Shown: positions 23,649-36,714 of the stretch, piece after piece
Numbering within the stretch: the first letter of the stretch is position 1
Layout of the letters: each line of letters begins with the position of its first letter
Assembly: GCA_963556495.2 (NCBI GenBank)
Contig: OY747705.1
Coordinates: forward strand, 36,204,298 to 36,268,297
Direction of reading: 5' to 3'
From: Valencia hispanica
Taxonomy: Eukaryota; Chordata; Actinopteri; Cyprinodontiformes; Valenciidae
DNA length: 64,000 bases
Made by a program: the position numbers and the translations under genes
Notes under the pieces: model-generated
Told to the model about the DNA's origin: nothing
What the model saw: the letters and a program-made list of their open reading frames with translations, nothing else
The model's database searches: none

Positions 23649-23929
23649 GTTGAGCCCTGACATATTTTGTATCAAAACTATCTTAAATAATGATATATAA
23701 CAAAAACAATAAAATAAAGTAAAAGGAATGATCAATAATACAAAAAAACTTCTTAACCATTCTATTGAAAAAAATTGAAAAACATTTCAAACTACAGTAT
23801 ATGTACACTTTTCAATGACAAATAGAATATTCTTCATTGGTATCGCAACAGTGTTTCTTCCAGTCAGATGAAACAGGTTAGTAAAATTAAAAGATTACCT
23901 GGCCAGGTATATGAATATTTTGGACTTAA

Positions 23930-24590
23930 CTGTATTTATACCATTGTCTGGGTGAATACTCGATTCTGATTGGCTGGAGGGTGTAGGTTAAAAAGTGATA
24001 ATGTACACCTAGGAAAGGCGTCCCGTCAAATTGCCTGATGACAGTTCTAAATCATTGTGCTGGCTCAAACGCTAGACGGTTACTATGGCAACGGAGACTC
24101 AACGTTATTTCACAGTTGACTCATCACAGCAGCAAGACAGACAAAACATGAGTTATTTTATCATTTCTTTTAACTTATTTGCCGAGTTTGACAACTTTGA
24201 AGACTGGGATGGTAACATAACGTAAAGCCACAATCTCACTTCCCATCACTGATCAACTGCTGCTGTCGGCTCGCTTTGGCCACGTTGTTTGGCAACGCCT
24301 GTATACATGAGATATTAAATAGTGCGCACGACTTATAAAAATAAAAACCCTCACGATTTAAACTCTAAAACACAATAAAGTTTAATTAAATGATTAAATA
24401 CTTCTTTCTTTCGTAAGTGACCATGGTATAAGCGGGATCATGCCCTTCGAGGTGTCCATTATCAGAAATTAATGGACTTCGCGGAAGCAACCGTCCAACG
24501 CGAAGCAGAGGACGGTTCAAGCCTCCGCGTCGTCCATTAATTTCTGATAATGGACACCTCGTCGGCCATTATCCCTTACATAACCTCTAT
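23930..24590. mobile_element. MITE-like non-autonomous element
   Basis: TTATACCATTGTCTGGGTGAA at about 23937 and CCATGGTATAAG at 24421 form an inverted pair. Between them lies a non-coding body, and outside the right one lies a long hairpin (24448-24561). The sequence recalls a common fish non-autonomous DNA element; I cannot assign the superfamily. Confidence 0.45.
24448..24561. repeat. Long imperfect hairpin with perfect 30-bp outer arms
   Basis: 24448-24477 and 24532-24561 are exact reverse complements (30 bp). Inside them GCGGAAGCAACCGTCC (24481-24496) pairs with gaps to GGACGGTTCAAGCCTCCGC (24510-24528), leaving a loop of about 13 nt. The whole can fold as one stem of about 50 bp. Confidence 0.9.
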
Positions 24591-25539
24591 TAGGAAATTT
24601 GCCACAGTGTTTCAATGTACAACATGCAGAGAAATGCATTATTGGCTTGTTTTGCTTATAGTATTTAGCCTGTTCACCGAAAATAATAAGCAAATCCTAC
24701 TTGTTTCCAAGCTTACCAAGCTTAGAACTGGAGTGCATTTAAGCTTGGTTGGTTACCATTCCCTGCTCCAAGTTCCATCCTTGGAGGTAAATTAACCACA
24801 GCATAGGTAGCCACCAGCATTTCTTAAAAAACATCTATTTCAGTTCTCTTTTGAGAAGTTTTACGATAAAACAAAGATCAATGTGCTGTAACCAATTTTT
24901 GGCTCTTTATGCTATACGTCTAAATTAATTTGGTCACAATTACAATGCAAGTAATTTATATGAAAATATACTCAGTACACTTCTAAAGGCACCCTAATTA
25001 CACCACAGTCTGAAAACCACAGACCCATTGTCAACTCTAAAAAAGGAATCAGACTGAACAACCCTTACTAAATCCATTCATCTTTGTGCAATGGCTACTT
25101 CAACATGTGTAGTACATTTTTGTTTTTGTTTAAAAAATGTCAGAGAGAGACATAACAGATAGACAGCTTTTTTCCTTTGTAGCAATTCATGAATGGGGGT
25201 TAAAGAATCGTGTCAGCATGAAGGGATTGCAATTATAGAGCCCTCACTTTACTGCAGCCATCCTCTGACAGCCTTCAAATGGATTTTGGTCTGGTGCTAC
25301 AGGAAACACCTGTCGCCCCCCGGATAGAGAGAGCATGGCCTGCCTCGTCCTTTTATATTTCAGTCATTATTTCATTACTCATGCTGTGCTTACATTTTGT
25401 CTCGCCTCAGGCGACCCATAAGCACCCCACTACCACCACCCACACATAAGAGACGCAGCCACATGTACATGCACTCTCTGTCTCCTTCATTTTTTGTAAG
25501 TGAAGAACCTGCAGTTGCTCTGATAGGGTAAGGCGTATT
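24591..25539. other. No gene seen
   Basis: AT-rich. Short frames only. Confidence 0.5.
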
Positions 25540-25770
25540 GCGTCATTTCCTGTTTTCACTGTTGCAGTTCGGGGAGCTATTTGGAGTTCAGCCTCTTTTG
25601 AATTGATCTACTTTCTCTGTACTGAGGCCTTACTTAGTTATTTTAACCCACAAGCACGTTGAAATACATTATCTGTTGGTGTACTTTATGTTTTGGAACT
25701 GTGAGTTTCACAGGTTTTTCTTGACACAGTAAGGTCTGCCTAGCTTAGTTAGCTAAGCTTCCTTGTAGCT

Positions 25771-26363
25771 ATGGCTGCTTTTGTCTCTCCTACTGTCTCT
25801 CCATCTATGTCTAAGTCTCCTCCTCTCTCTTGCTCTCTGTGTTAGATGTTTATTCATTCCTCTGCATCCCTTAGTGATAATAGTACATGTAATTAATGTA
25901 GCATTTTTGTAGCTTCAGAGGCGAGGGTGTTGGAATTAGAGGCCCAGCTCCGCCCTGTTAAAAAACTAGCAGATTGCTGATGCCCTTTAGCCAGCACAGA
26001 GCCAACAAGGACAGAACAACCAAGCCATCCTCCAAACAGAATCTGCAAAGCCGGCTGGGACCTCAGGCTGGCTGGGTGATGATATGTAGGAAGCATAGTC
26101 CTAGAACCCAGCCCATGGGTCACCACCAACCTGTCTGCATTTCTAACAGATTTTCCCCGCTCAGCAAAACACTGAGAATTCAGTAATTGGCAGCTCCATA
26201 GTCAGAAATGTGGCAATAGAGACATCAGCAACCATAGTTAAATGCTTGCCAGGGGCCATAACTGGTGACATTCAATGATACCTGAAACTGTTGGTTAAGG
26301 ATAAGTGTAATTACAGTAAGATTGTTATTCACGTTGGCGGTAATGACACCCGGTTATGCCAGT
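25771..26363 (+). pseudogene. L2 ORF1 (coiled coil plus SGNH-esterase-like) remnant
   Basis: The ATG at 25771 begins MAAFVSPTVSPSMSKSPPLS. A heptad piece EARVLELEAQLRPVKKLADC (about 25920) and the phrase HHQPVCISNRFSPLS (about 26110) follow, then IGSSIVRNVAIETSATIVKC (with the nucleophile Ser block) near 26190 and KIVIHVGGNDTRL near 26320, which corresponds to the esterase GxND block. Such esterase-bearing ORF1 proteins are known in CR1/L2 LINEs. Stops and frame changes make it non-functional, and the final His block was not found. Confidence 0.65.
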
Positions 26364-26919
26364 TGGAAATGTGATGGGAATATTTCAAAGTAATGTGAAT
26401 TGATTAGTTACATGTTAGTAAATGCATCTAGGGGATATGCCATGTAGAGATAATCAGAGTGGGTTAACAGACATCAGTGAGGAGCCGATTTGACCACGAC
26501 GCCCTCTGACCTCGTTCCCTCTACTGTACAGTGTAAAGTGTTTTTAATGTTGTTGAACCAGAAATCAAGCTTGAGTAGGAGGGACTGAGTAATATAAAGC
26601 TGGACTCCTATATGCTATGGGGCATTTACGAATAGGAGGGTGCAGAAGACTTCGAGCATGGCACAGTTCTTGTGTATGTCTGTATGTCTTGCAATACTGG
26701 CCCATCTACTTATAAAAATTTTTAAATGCCAAACGGACTGCAACCTTATCTTTTTTTAGAGGAAAAATATATTTTTCTCCCATGATAAGAGGTGAGTAAA
26801 ATTAATGTTGCTTTGGTGTGAAAGTTTACCAAAACTCTGTAATTTTTCTGACCAGAAGTCGTAGTTTAACCCACCTATCTGCAGCTTCTGTAGTGTTACC
26901 CACCCATTACCCCGTTGAG

Positions 26920-29618
26920 TCAGTGTCTTGCCCACGGCCAAAATCAAATGGAATAAAAGTTAACCTAACAAGATCAAACATGAAAATCTTAAACTTAGAT
27001 GACTTTGACTGAACAGTAAATAAAACAATTAAATGTGGTTTATTGAACATAAGAGGCTTTGTTAGTTAATGACTTGATTTGTGATAAATAAAGTGATTTG
27101 TTTTTACTCACAGAAACCTGGCTGCAGCATGATGATTATTTCAGTATAAATGAGTCACCTTCTTCCAATTACCTACGTTCTCACAGTCCTCGAAGTACTG
27201 GTCGACGAGGAGAAATAGCAACCATTTTTAACTCTGATTTATTAATTGATCCCAGACCAATTAATAACTCCAGTTCTTCTGAACATCTAACCCTTAGTTT
27301 TCCTCATCCAAGTTGCAAAGCACTAAAACCACTTTTGCTTATAGTTTTGTATCATCCACCAGGCCCTTATGCTCAATTTTTAGATCTGATTTTTTTATGT
27401 GATCTAATGCTAAATACCGATAAGGTCATTATAGTGGGGGATTTGGCTATTCATGTTAACACTGAAAGTGATAGCCTGCAACCTTTAGTGTCATTTACTC
27501 AAAAAGCACAGAGAACCCACCCACTCCGATCAACACACTTTGGACCTTGTAATGACTGACAGCACTGAGTGTGAAGAAATAACAGTACTTCCACATAACC
27601 CTGTCCAGAGGATGGATGGGCATCGATCCATAATGGATGGATGTTCCATTCTTAATTTCCTCAGTCTCAGAGTAACACAGTGGAGGGCAGCAATTTCATC
27701 TCTGACCCTTTACAAATTAATGGTCTAGTTCATAGCGTTACTTCCACATTGCATCTGGCATTAAACAATGTAGCCTAGTCCGTTTAAAAAAAGAAGAAAA
27801 TTAGCCATAGAAGGCCAGCTCCCTGTTTTAATTCAGAGCTGCGTACTTTAAAGCAGAATGGTAGGAAATTAGAGAGAGAAAATGGCCCTGGAAAAATAGT
27901 CTACTGCTGTATAAAAAGACCCTTTGACAAGCTAGAACAGCGTATTTTTCATCATTAATAGAGGAGAATAAGAACAACCCTATGTTGTTTTTTTTAGTAG
28001 ACTTGCCAAACATACAGACTCATAGTTCTGTTGAGCCAACTATTCCCCCAGCACTCAGTAGTGATCACTTTATAGTTTTCCTCATAAATAAAATGAATTC
28101 TATAAAAAATAAAGTGATTGGCATCCTCCCCAACATTATTAGTTCTTCCTCAGGAAGTGAGGCAGCATCGGAGGTAATTGTAGTACCTCATTTGTGTTTG
28201 GACTGTTTTGATTCAGTCAAAATTTCAGAATTATCAAAAATATTAGCTTCATCTAAACCTTCAACTTTCATGTTGGACCCAATCCCAACAGAAGTATTTA
28301 AATAAGTGTTCCCTTTTATTGCTGCCCCCATTTTAGATATTATTAATCTATCCTTAGTAAATGGATACGCACTAAACCTTTACTTAAGAAACCTTCTCTC
28401 GATCAAGATGACTTAATAAATTATAGACCTATATCTAATCCTCTTTTCTTATCTAAAATCCTTGAGAGAATGGTTGCTAATCAAATGTGTGAGCTGGTCG
28501 AAGAGGTTTTAGAGCTCATCATATCACTGAAACAGCACTAAAGCTTACTAATGATATTCTCATGACCTCGGATAATGAACTTGTGACTGTTCTGGTCTTG
28601 TAAGATCTTAGTGCTGCTTTTGACACAGTCAATCATAATATTCTCTTAGAAAGCCTTGAACATGTTGCAGGGATCAAAGGAATAGCACTAGGCTGGTTTA
28701 AATCACATTTGTCTGACAGATTCCAGTTTGTTCATGTAAATGCTAAATGTTCTTCACACTCAAGGGTTACTTGTGGATTACCACAGAGTTCTGTGCTTGG
28801 TTGGATCTATTATTTTTACTATATATATATATATATGCATGCTTCCAATTGGTAAAAGTATTAGACGGCATGGGATAAATTTCCACAACTATGCCGATGA
28901 TACACAACTATATTTATCCATAAATCTTGGTGAATCCAATCATTTAGGTAGATTACAGGCATATCTGGAAGTCTTGCTTTTAAATTCTGACAAGACAGAA
29001 GTTGTCGTCCTTGGACCAAAAACTCTGTGAAAGAAACTGCTTACTCAATCACTTCATATGAATTGCAATAAATTGGCCTCCGGTAATAACGTAAAGCACC
29101 TCACTGTTATTTTTGACCAAGATATGACATTCAAATCCCATATTAAACAGGCTTTTAGGATTTCCTTCTTTCACCTCCGGAATATTGCCAAAAATTAGAA
29201 ACATCCTGCCAAGTAGTGATGCTGAAAAAAATGCATTTATTACTTCAAGGCCGGACTACTGTAATTCTTTTAAAAGAGATATCACATTTCTCCTGTTTAA
29301 CCTTCCCTTCACTGGCTCCCTGTTAAATCCAGAATATGATTTATGATCCTTCTTACATATAAAGCCCTTAATAATCAAGTTCCATTATACATCAGAGATC
29401 GGATTGTTCCATATGTTCCTAACAGAGCACTTCGCTCTCAGACTGCAGGTTTACTGGTGGTTCCTAGGATTTCTAAAAGTAGAATGGGAGGCAGATCTTT
29501 TAGTTATCAGGCTCCTCTCCTGTGGAACCAGCTCCCAGTTTTAGTCCGTGAGGCAGACACCCTGTTTAGTATTAAGACTAGGCTTAAAACCTTCCTTTTT
29601 GATAAAGCTTATAGTTAA
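26920..29618 (+). pseudogene. L2 ORF2 (endonuclease-RT) remnant
   Basis: Endonuclease: FLLTETWLQHDDYFSINESP (27098 on) and DKVIIVGDLAIHVNTESDSL (about 27420), where the usual GDFN has become GDLA. RT: KILASSKPSTFMLDPIPTEV (about 28240); a badly damaged palm start (28600-28800) interrupted by a TA run at 28820; then HNYADDTQLYLSI (about 28890) and the thumb/C-terminal part YKALNNQVPLYIRDRI to RLKTFLFDKAYS (29343-29618). Multiple stops. The C-terminal part closely resembles the minus-strand fragment at 54960-55446. Confidence 0.75.
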
Positions 29619-30035
29619 AAATAGAATGATTTTAGCCAGTCGTTGGATGAGTGGAGGAGGGTATTAGCTGACAGCCTAAGCCGGTTGGGGAGGAATGCAT
29701 TCCAGACAGACGGTTCTCCTTGGCTCTGCCTCTCTCATGTCTCATTCTTAACGTGCTGGGTTATCCAGAACTATCTCTGTAGTTATGTTGCTATAGGCTT
29801 AGACTCTTGGAGGACAGACTGACCACTTTTCTTCACTCTGCTACTTTTCTCTTTCATTACTCTCCTGTTGCATGATTTGTTGTTATTTTAACTGTTAACT
29901 TTGTTTTCTCTCAGTGTTTTTCTCTCCAAAGAAGCTATACCTGGTTTGGCACTCTGTTCGGCTGTGATGCTTTGTTGCCTTTGGGTTGTGAATTGGTGCT
30001 ATATAAATGAACTGAATGGAATTGAATTGAACAAG

Positions 30036-33000
30036 TATGAAATAAAAATGAATAAAGGTACAATTGTTTGTTAATAAACCTGATGCTGTGTAGGATAGGA
30101 ACAACTAAAGAACCCTTGAACAGGAAATATGCATAAAGGGGGGCGTTTCGGTGAAAGGATTAAAATGAGACAAAAGAGGAAGTATAAGGTATGTTTTGTA
30201 ACCTTAAGTAAACTAGAAGGCAACACTAAATAGGAATAATATGCATCATATTGGTAAATGCCGATGCACTGCATCCAGTTTTTAATATAGGAAAGAACAT
30301 GCTAAGATTGGTTTCTATAAAACATACCTAAACTTGATTGAGTTGTTGAGCTGATTCAAATTTTAGCGTGCCATCTCTGGTTAAATCCATTTTAACCTCT
30401 TCCCCATGGTTCTGCAGCTGTTGTTCTCCTTGTTCTAAATGTTACAAACCTAATGTTTACATATCTTCAATACTACTTTAATGAATTCAGTTTTTTATTT
30501 TTTATAACAGAATCTGCAAGTCCTTTTGGTAATGTGGATTTGTCTCATTTTGTACTTCGGCTTTCTCAGGGTGTATTTACGCAAGCAAGGTCTATTAGTT
30601 TATTTGTTTTGGTCCGGAAGAAATGTTCATTTGTTTTTTTTGATTTGCTGTGGTTCCTATTCACATTGTGAGTAAATGTAACAGTACTAGAGTTTCTCAA
30701 CAAAAAGACACATGTGCTAAGGGCTTTCAGCCGTTGGACAGTTAAACATGTAAGCGGGGTAAAACCAGGAAGTGCAAAGTGTGAAAATAAGTCAACATAG
30801 ACAATGGAAAGTGCTGTTCTTATTGTCTTTCTGGAGTTATGGTTAATACATAGGGGTTGCGTTAACTGAATATTTTCCATATTTGACCGTTTTTTCTTTA
30901 AAAAGTGACGGAAACATTTGAAGGGTGTCGGTCATTTTGACAGATTAGTATTCAAACCCCTGAGAACTTGGTGCAAACACGTAGACATTTTCAACTTTAC
31001 GCACAAGTACAGGTAACTAAATCAATTTAAAAAAGATTCCTGTGAAAGCATCTAAGCATCACCTCAGACCTGGACACCATATTCAATGCATCTCGGAATC
31101 TGCAAGCTGACAGCATGTTGAAGAGTTATTGGAGCTTTGGAGCACATCTATAGCTGCACTGGACACAGACTGGTGGTGATAGATCGCTGCAGTTTAACTA
31201 TTTATGCAAAAATCTGTACATCCAGGGGGATTTCCTCCCACTGGAAAAAACAGAAAAGCCCCTTGTTCAGAGAGTTTTGCCATATACTGATCACTTCAAC
31301 TGGAGAAATGTTCCACTTATTTCAAAACTATGGCTGAAGTGGCGCTTCAGCCTCGATTACGTACAGGCGAAGCTCAGTTCAACTCCTTGCGGCACGTTCA
31401 GGCCACAGCAGGTGAAATGTTCGTTTTACATGTAGCTTATTAATCTGCTTGATGTGTGATCGCACGCTGTGGATTCCCTGCTCAGTTTGTTTGGATTTAA
31501 TATCAACTAAAATTAATCAAAATTAACTACTGAATATGTTATCAGTTAAAAAATTGACGAGTAAAAATTGATTATGATCTGATTTTTTTGACCCCGTCAG
31601 TCAAAATGACCAACAACAAAAGAATGTAGCGTGACCTCTGGATACAGATCCTAACAGAAATGTTTGAGCATCAAGACCATTTGATGCAACATGAGGTGTA
31701 CAATATGATGCAGATAGACGAATCTTGTAGAATTAACATAACATTATAAATATGAATAAACTGTATTGACATCACAGTGGGATTATTCACATGTTAAGGT
31801 AGCAAACTGTTGGACTACGCCTGTGACTACTGTACCAAACAAAGACATCCAGCCGTAAGGAGTCATAATCACAGAATGCCCTCTTAAGCCATGTGCACAT
31901 GTAGCTGGGGTTTTAAAAAAACGAATATTCTCACCACCTCGTATAAATAAATAAAAATCTCAGTCCACAACTAAAACCGCATTAGTGAATTGTTAAGCAC
32001 ATTCACAAACAAGCCAAACCTATAGGGGGCAGTAGTTCCGCCAAATCCTATCCACTCAGAGTAACCTCCTATGTTCTAACTTTTACATAGAGCAGTAATT
32101 GAGCTTGCAAAAACCAGCAAACAAAAAGCGCTTGGACAATCGATGATGCCAACATATCTCTTAGGGCATTAATGCTGTTTCTGATGAGTCACCTTTACAT
32201 GAGAGAGCGAACTGTACTAAAACATTGCTGCATGAGCTGAGAGCTGCTCACCCGACGCTGTTTAACTAAAGACTGCCTGTGAAAAGGGGACCGGTCTGTG
32301 GGAGAAGATTACTGAGCCGAGCCTAACCGAGCTGGACGATCCAAGCTCAGGTTAACGGTGGCTAGCTGCGGCCCCACTAGCCACACACCCACGAGACCTC
32401 GCTGCTAGCAGCAACCACTGTTAGCACCCGACATGCAGCTGCTGCTAACTGACCAGTTTACAGCAATTTTCCCTCTTTTAACCCCTGCTTTCCACCAGAT
32501 GCGTAGGTGGCGCGTAACGTCTGCGAAGCGTAATATGCAGCTGATAGCCGCCATTATAGTAAATGGGACTGTTTCCACCAGGCGCGAAGCAGTGCAAATC
32601 GGACGCATCTCAGAACCGTTATCGTGGCCCTCTACAAAATTTATGCAGCAGGTCTATTTTTTTATGCTCTACACTTCTAAAACGTGTCAATCCCAGCAGT
32701 TTAGATTGGGCCAGACAGGAAATCAAACACAGTAGCAGTGTAAATAATCCAGAAATTTTCTAAATAAGACACGTGCAGATTTCCGATTGCTTAACTGCAA
32801 AAAAAACATAACAAAACATTGCTTCCTGTGACACCAGAGCCCCTTTTAAACTGTAAAAAAAAAAAGAAACTGTAAAAAAAACTGTAATTTTCCGGACTTC
32901 GTCTGTTTTGCTTTTGTTTCTGAAAGCAATCTTCTGGACTTTGTCCGGATACCGTTTACTGGTAATTTTACGGATGAAGACCTAGTAACAAGAACGGACT

Positions 33001-33423
33001 TTTCGCGGTATGGTGTTTGCATTCAGACTGTCAGGTAATGTTCCGCGAAAGCTGGAGGGGTGTGGGGCAGTGGGGAAAAGACAAGGGGGGCAGGGAACGC
33101 TGTGAGCGCACACATTGATGACGTATAAATGTCACTATTTTCCTTTCAGCTTCTTCATCGATGTCTCTTAAGCGTTTCCATGTGCGCAAAATTGCACACA
33201 TCACAAAGATGAGCACTGCAAGTTGATCTCCTGTTTCGTCTACCGTCTTTACAATAATCCATTTGTTTGGGGAAATGACATACGCCCGCCGGACTAAGTT
33301 TACGTAATATCCACATACAACCCCCCACTCCCCCACAACCTGGACCCCCCCAGACATTCATCACGATCTTCCGGTACATTTCTTGCTGTGTGAAAGCAGC
33401 CGATAGGCAATGTTCCGGACAAA
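30036..33423. other. No convincing gene
   Basis: AT-rich, with a moderately GC-rich patch (about 32240-32700) in which TTTCCACCAG occurs twice, near 32489 and 32571, in the manner of non-autonomous DNA elements. No domain-bearing ORF. Confidence 0.45.
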
Positions 33424-33816
33424 ATGGGTGTGTTTGAAAACACAACTCCGGTTAAAGACCGGATGGAAATATTACAGAACTTCTGTCTGAAAACGGCTCA
33501 GGGTTGGAGTCAGTTGGTCTGTGGGTCTAATTTGTTGGTTTTTATCATGGGCAACCAGAATTTTATCCTTGAAGTGGAGAATCACCCAGTTTATACGATA
33601 CCAGTGAAAAGTTTTACAAGGACAATATCTGCAGTTTTGGTAGTGGATGGTGAGGTTATGTCAGGTTTTGTGTCTCCAGATGAAGGAAGGACCCAGGCGC
33701 AGACGTGGTTAAAAGATGCAAAAGGTGATTTATTGGAGGACAAGGCAGGAATGACTGGCAGGCAGGAGACACACACGGGAAGACGTGACAACAATAAAGT
33801 TAAATACCCTGGTTAA
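33424..33816 (+). CDS. Open frame of 130 codons, function unknown
   Basis: ATG at 33424, protein starting MGVFENTTPVKDRMEILQNF, with a hydrophobic middle (SNLLVFIMGNQNFILEV) and a charged C-terminus. I recognise no family. Length and composition are compatible with chance or with a repeat-derived frame: the 3' part (CAGGCAGGAGACACACACGG) looks repetitive. Listed only because it is the longest frame in about 4 kb. Confidence 0.15.
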   Translation: MGVFENTTPVKDRMEILQNFCLKTAQGWSQLVCGSNLLVFIMGNQNFILEVENHPVYTIPVKSFTRTISAVLVVDGEVMSGFVSPDEGRTQAQTWLKDAKGDLLEDKAGMTGRQETHTGRRDNNKVKYPG

Positions 33817-33829
33817 CAGTCTATCACAG

Positions 33830-34040
33830 GACCATTCATCCATCAATTGTCAACATCTGCTTGTCCATGCAGGATCAGGGGCATTTCATACCTCTCACCC
33901 AATGACCTGGAGATAGACACCAGACCTCCCCGCAACCAATGGATGGATGGACGGTCCTGTGATAGACTGGAATCCAGTGTATATCCTAGCTAATAACTGC
34001 TGTGATAGGCTCCAAGTTCCCTCACTTCACCCACAGGACT
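33830..34040. repeat. Short interspersed repeat
   Basis: Contains ATGGATGGATGGACGG and GATAGACTGGAATCC/CTGTGATAGGCTCCAAG phrases recognisable from common fish repeats. No coding content. Exact family not determined. Confidence 0.4.
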
Positions 34041-34744
34041 CTGAACAGAATAAAACAGGTACTGACAACTGATGGTAGGATGATTATAACAAATGTCTTA
34101 AAGATAAGACAGTCCAGTTGCATTTTGTTCTGGTAGATTTAATAAGATGACAACACAGTATGACTAGACATAAAACTGCAACTGAAGACTGGTACAAATA
34201 CTCACAAAAATCAACAAGAACTGCATGCATTGAAACAAATTCTCTCTTGTTCAATGCATTTTTTATTTTTTTCACTTTGTTCTCCACTCACCTCTGAGGC
34301 ATAATCAGCCTCTCTAATCCATTCCCTTACGTTAAGTGCTGCTTCCTTTTCCATCTGGCCCGCAGCACCCACTGCTCTAGCTGTTGAGAGTGCTGTTGTT
34401 TTCCTCAGAAAACTTCCTTCCAGACATGGTCGGAAGATAGAAGGAAAAGAGAGACCCCTTGGGCATGTCTTGGTAGATATTCACATATTATGTTTCCAGC
34501 CCTAAAGGATGCTGGATTTTTTGCTCAGCTTTTGTTTGGCAAATGTCATTGCACAAAACAAGTGAGGTATGCAAGCTCATTCTGCCTTTGGAACTGAACT
34601 ATTTTAAGAGAGGAAACAGTAAAGAAAGAGTTTTGTGTTGGGTCTTATAATTTTGATTTGTAAAATTGTAGTAAACATTGCATTGAACAACCCCAGTAAA
34701 CAACTATAGTAACAAAACACCTTATTTGACATTCCCATAAATAC

Positions 34745-35141
34745 AGACTTTGGTAAAACCAGAGTGCTGGTTCTGTTGGAGCTCGGTGCAACATTTTACA
34801 CTGTTGACCATTATATATTATTGGAACAACTGGAGAACTGGGTCGGACTCTCTGGCACATCACTTGGATGGTTAGAGTCTTACCTTAAGAACAGGAACTT
34901 CTTTGTGTCAATAGGCAATTTTTCATCAGAACAAACATAAATCACATGTGGGGTGCCCCAGGGCTTCATCTCAGGGCCCCTCCTATTTACTATGCTCCCA
35001 CTAGGCCAGATTATAACAAACGACAATATTAACTACCATAACTATGCAAATGATACTCAGCTATACATTACAGTGTCACCAGGTGACCCTGAACCCATTC
35101 AAACCCTAAATAAATGCATCGAGCAAATCAATGGATACAGA
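34745..35141 (+). pseudogene. L2-type RT fragment
   Basis: Encodes VLVLLELGATFYTVDHYILL, then VGLSGTSLGWLESYLKNRNF, ITCGVPQGFISGPLLFTMLP and YANDTQLYITVSPGDPEPIQ. These are the central RT blocks of an L2-clade LINE. The palm motif is YAND instead of YADD (35043-35054) and there is a stop before ITCG. It ends abruptly at 35141, where a LINE tail in the opposite orientation begins. Confidence 0.7.
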
Positions 35142-35645
35142 TACAGATAGCTTTATTAATCCCAAAGGGCAATTCAGTTTCTACAGTCAGTCCACCGTCT
35201 AGACATACAACCATTCACACAGCAATAGCATATAGCTGGAGTAATGTGATAAGGTCTGGGTCCAAGTACAGTTTATAGATAAAAAGACATCAGAGCAGAA
35301 TAAATAATGATCAAAATAAAAAATAAAAATAATAAATACAAAATTCAATGTTACCAAAAAATAATAAAAATGCAATAAATAAATAAGGGAAGATGAATTT
35401 CACATATCCGTATCTCCTAAAGTGCATTGTGCTAATAACAGATCGGTCCATAATTATTTCCTCAGCTCAGCATTTAACAGCATAATTGCTGACGGAATAA
35501 ATTATCTTCCGTAACAGTTTGTCTTGGATGGATGTGCCATAACTTTCTCCAGCTGAACAGAAAAGCAAAGCTCTGTAAAGTTGTACTCGATTTGGCACTG
35601 GGATACTGGCTCTTTTTTCTATTCTTATCTTCACATGTCTATCAC
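35142..35645 (-). pseudogene. LINE 3'-end fragment
   Basis: In sense (minus) orientation: a C-terminal coding end with phrases like QLEKVMAHPSKTNCYGR and FIPSAIMLLNAELRK (35600-35460), then a 3' UTR ending TTTGGGATTAATAAAGCTATC with a short TGTATC repeat at 35142-35155. It resembles Rex1-like LINE ends. 5' truncated. Confidence 0.55.
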
Positions 35646-35895
35646 CAAATGTCTTTGTCACTCCTTTTTTCTTCTTTTATCACTCACACACACGCACAGA
35701 TTTTTTTCATAACATAACTGTTTACTTCTCTCTCACCCTCACCCTTAACACCTTCGCAACTTTCTTCTATTTTTTTCTTTCTTATATCTCTGCTTCTGGA
35801 TTTTCAATCAGGCAACCCCAAGCACAAACTAACAATGCACTTGCATTTATCTGTTTCTATTGTGACATGCACTTTCCAACTTTAGTCTCAAAACT

Positions 35896-36573
35896 ATGGC
35901 TACTCTAAGGTTTGTCATGTGGAATGTTCATGGAGCTGGCACTAGAGAGAAAAGAGTTAAGATTTTTAACCAGCTTAAAAGATTGAAGGCAGATGTCGTC
36001 TTATTACAAGAAACCCATAAATCTAACTCAGCTGCAGATGATCTTAAATCTCCTGAGTTTCCTAATATGTTTTCTGCATGCTATAACTCTAGACAAAGGG
36101 GTGTAGCAATATTAATAATTAAAAATGTTAATTTTACAGTAATAGATACAGTGACAGATCCAGAGGGTAGATTTATTATAGTAAAACTATCTATATACAA
36201 CCAAAAGTTATATATTGTCAGTATATATGGTCCAACCTCAACTTTGGTTTAAATGAAGAAATAGACAGGCTCAGCACAGCAGGGACTCACCGCAGCTGGA
36301 AATCCATAGATATAGTGAAACAGTACATGAGCGATTATGGACTTTGCGATGCATGACGATCTCTTCACCCCAATGACAGAAAATATACTTTCTTCTCAAA
36401 TGTCCACCATTCGTATTCTCGACTGGATCATTTGGTAGTCAGCAGCTCACTGTTGACTGACATTTCAGACACTGAGATACACCCTATAGCTGTTAACGAT
36501 CATGCTCCTGTTTCTCTAACTCTAGTAAATAAAAAAGAAACGCCTCAAAGCAAAGATTGGAGATTTAATATAT
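35896..36573 (+). pseudogene. L1 ORF2 endonuclease domain (left half of split gene)
   Basis: The ATG at 35896 begins MATLRFVMWNVHGAGTREKR. It continues ADVVLLQETHKS (catalytic Glu block), RQRGVAILI, GRFIIVKLSIYNQKLYIVSI and YGPTSTL; a frame change follows at about 36245; then WKSIDIVKQYMSDYGLCDA, YSRLDHLVVSSSLL and NDHAPVSLTL, where the usual SDH is NDH. This is the AP-endonuclease that nicks the target. A stop at about 36354 and the frameshift inactivate it. Copy 1 has lost this domain completely. Confidence 0.75.
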
Positions 36574-36657
36574 TGTTACAGGTCTCACGAGGGAGACCAG
36601 GCAAGCAGTTAATAGTTTGTGAGAAGTACACGTCTCCGACCCCTAAAGGTGCTGGAA

Positions 36658-36714
36658 AACACATATGGAAAGAACAGAGACGTGATGCTTCCTTTTCACC
36701 GTTCTCCGGATTTT
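36658..36714 (+). repeat. Direct repeat, unit 1
   Basis: AACACATATGGAAAGAACAG through GTTCTCCGGATTT recurs at 37370-37429 with a 3-base insertion and two transitions. The units are 712 bp apart. Confidence 0.85.

Larger units (their letters stand above)
25540..30035 (+). mobile_element. L2-clade LINE, copy C (decayed)
   Basis: Plus-strand element with ORF1 remnants, an endonuclease-RT ORF2 broken throughout, and a 3' end GCTATATAAATGAACTGAA followed by an ATTGA repeat, typical of fish L2-type tails. It belongs to a different L2 lineage from copies A and B. An unrelated or unalignable stretch separates ORF1 (to about 26363) and ORF2 (from about 26920). Confidence 0.7.

Noticed and set aside
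33424..33816. 130-codon ORF as a host gene
   Set aside because: No recognisable domain, no splice context, repetitive-looking 3' half. Kept only as a low-confidence feature.
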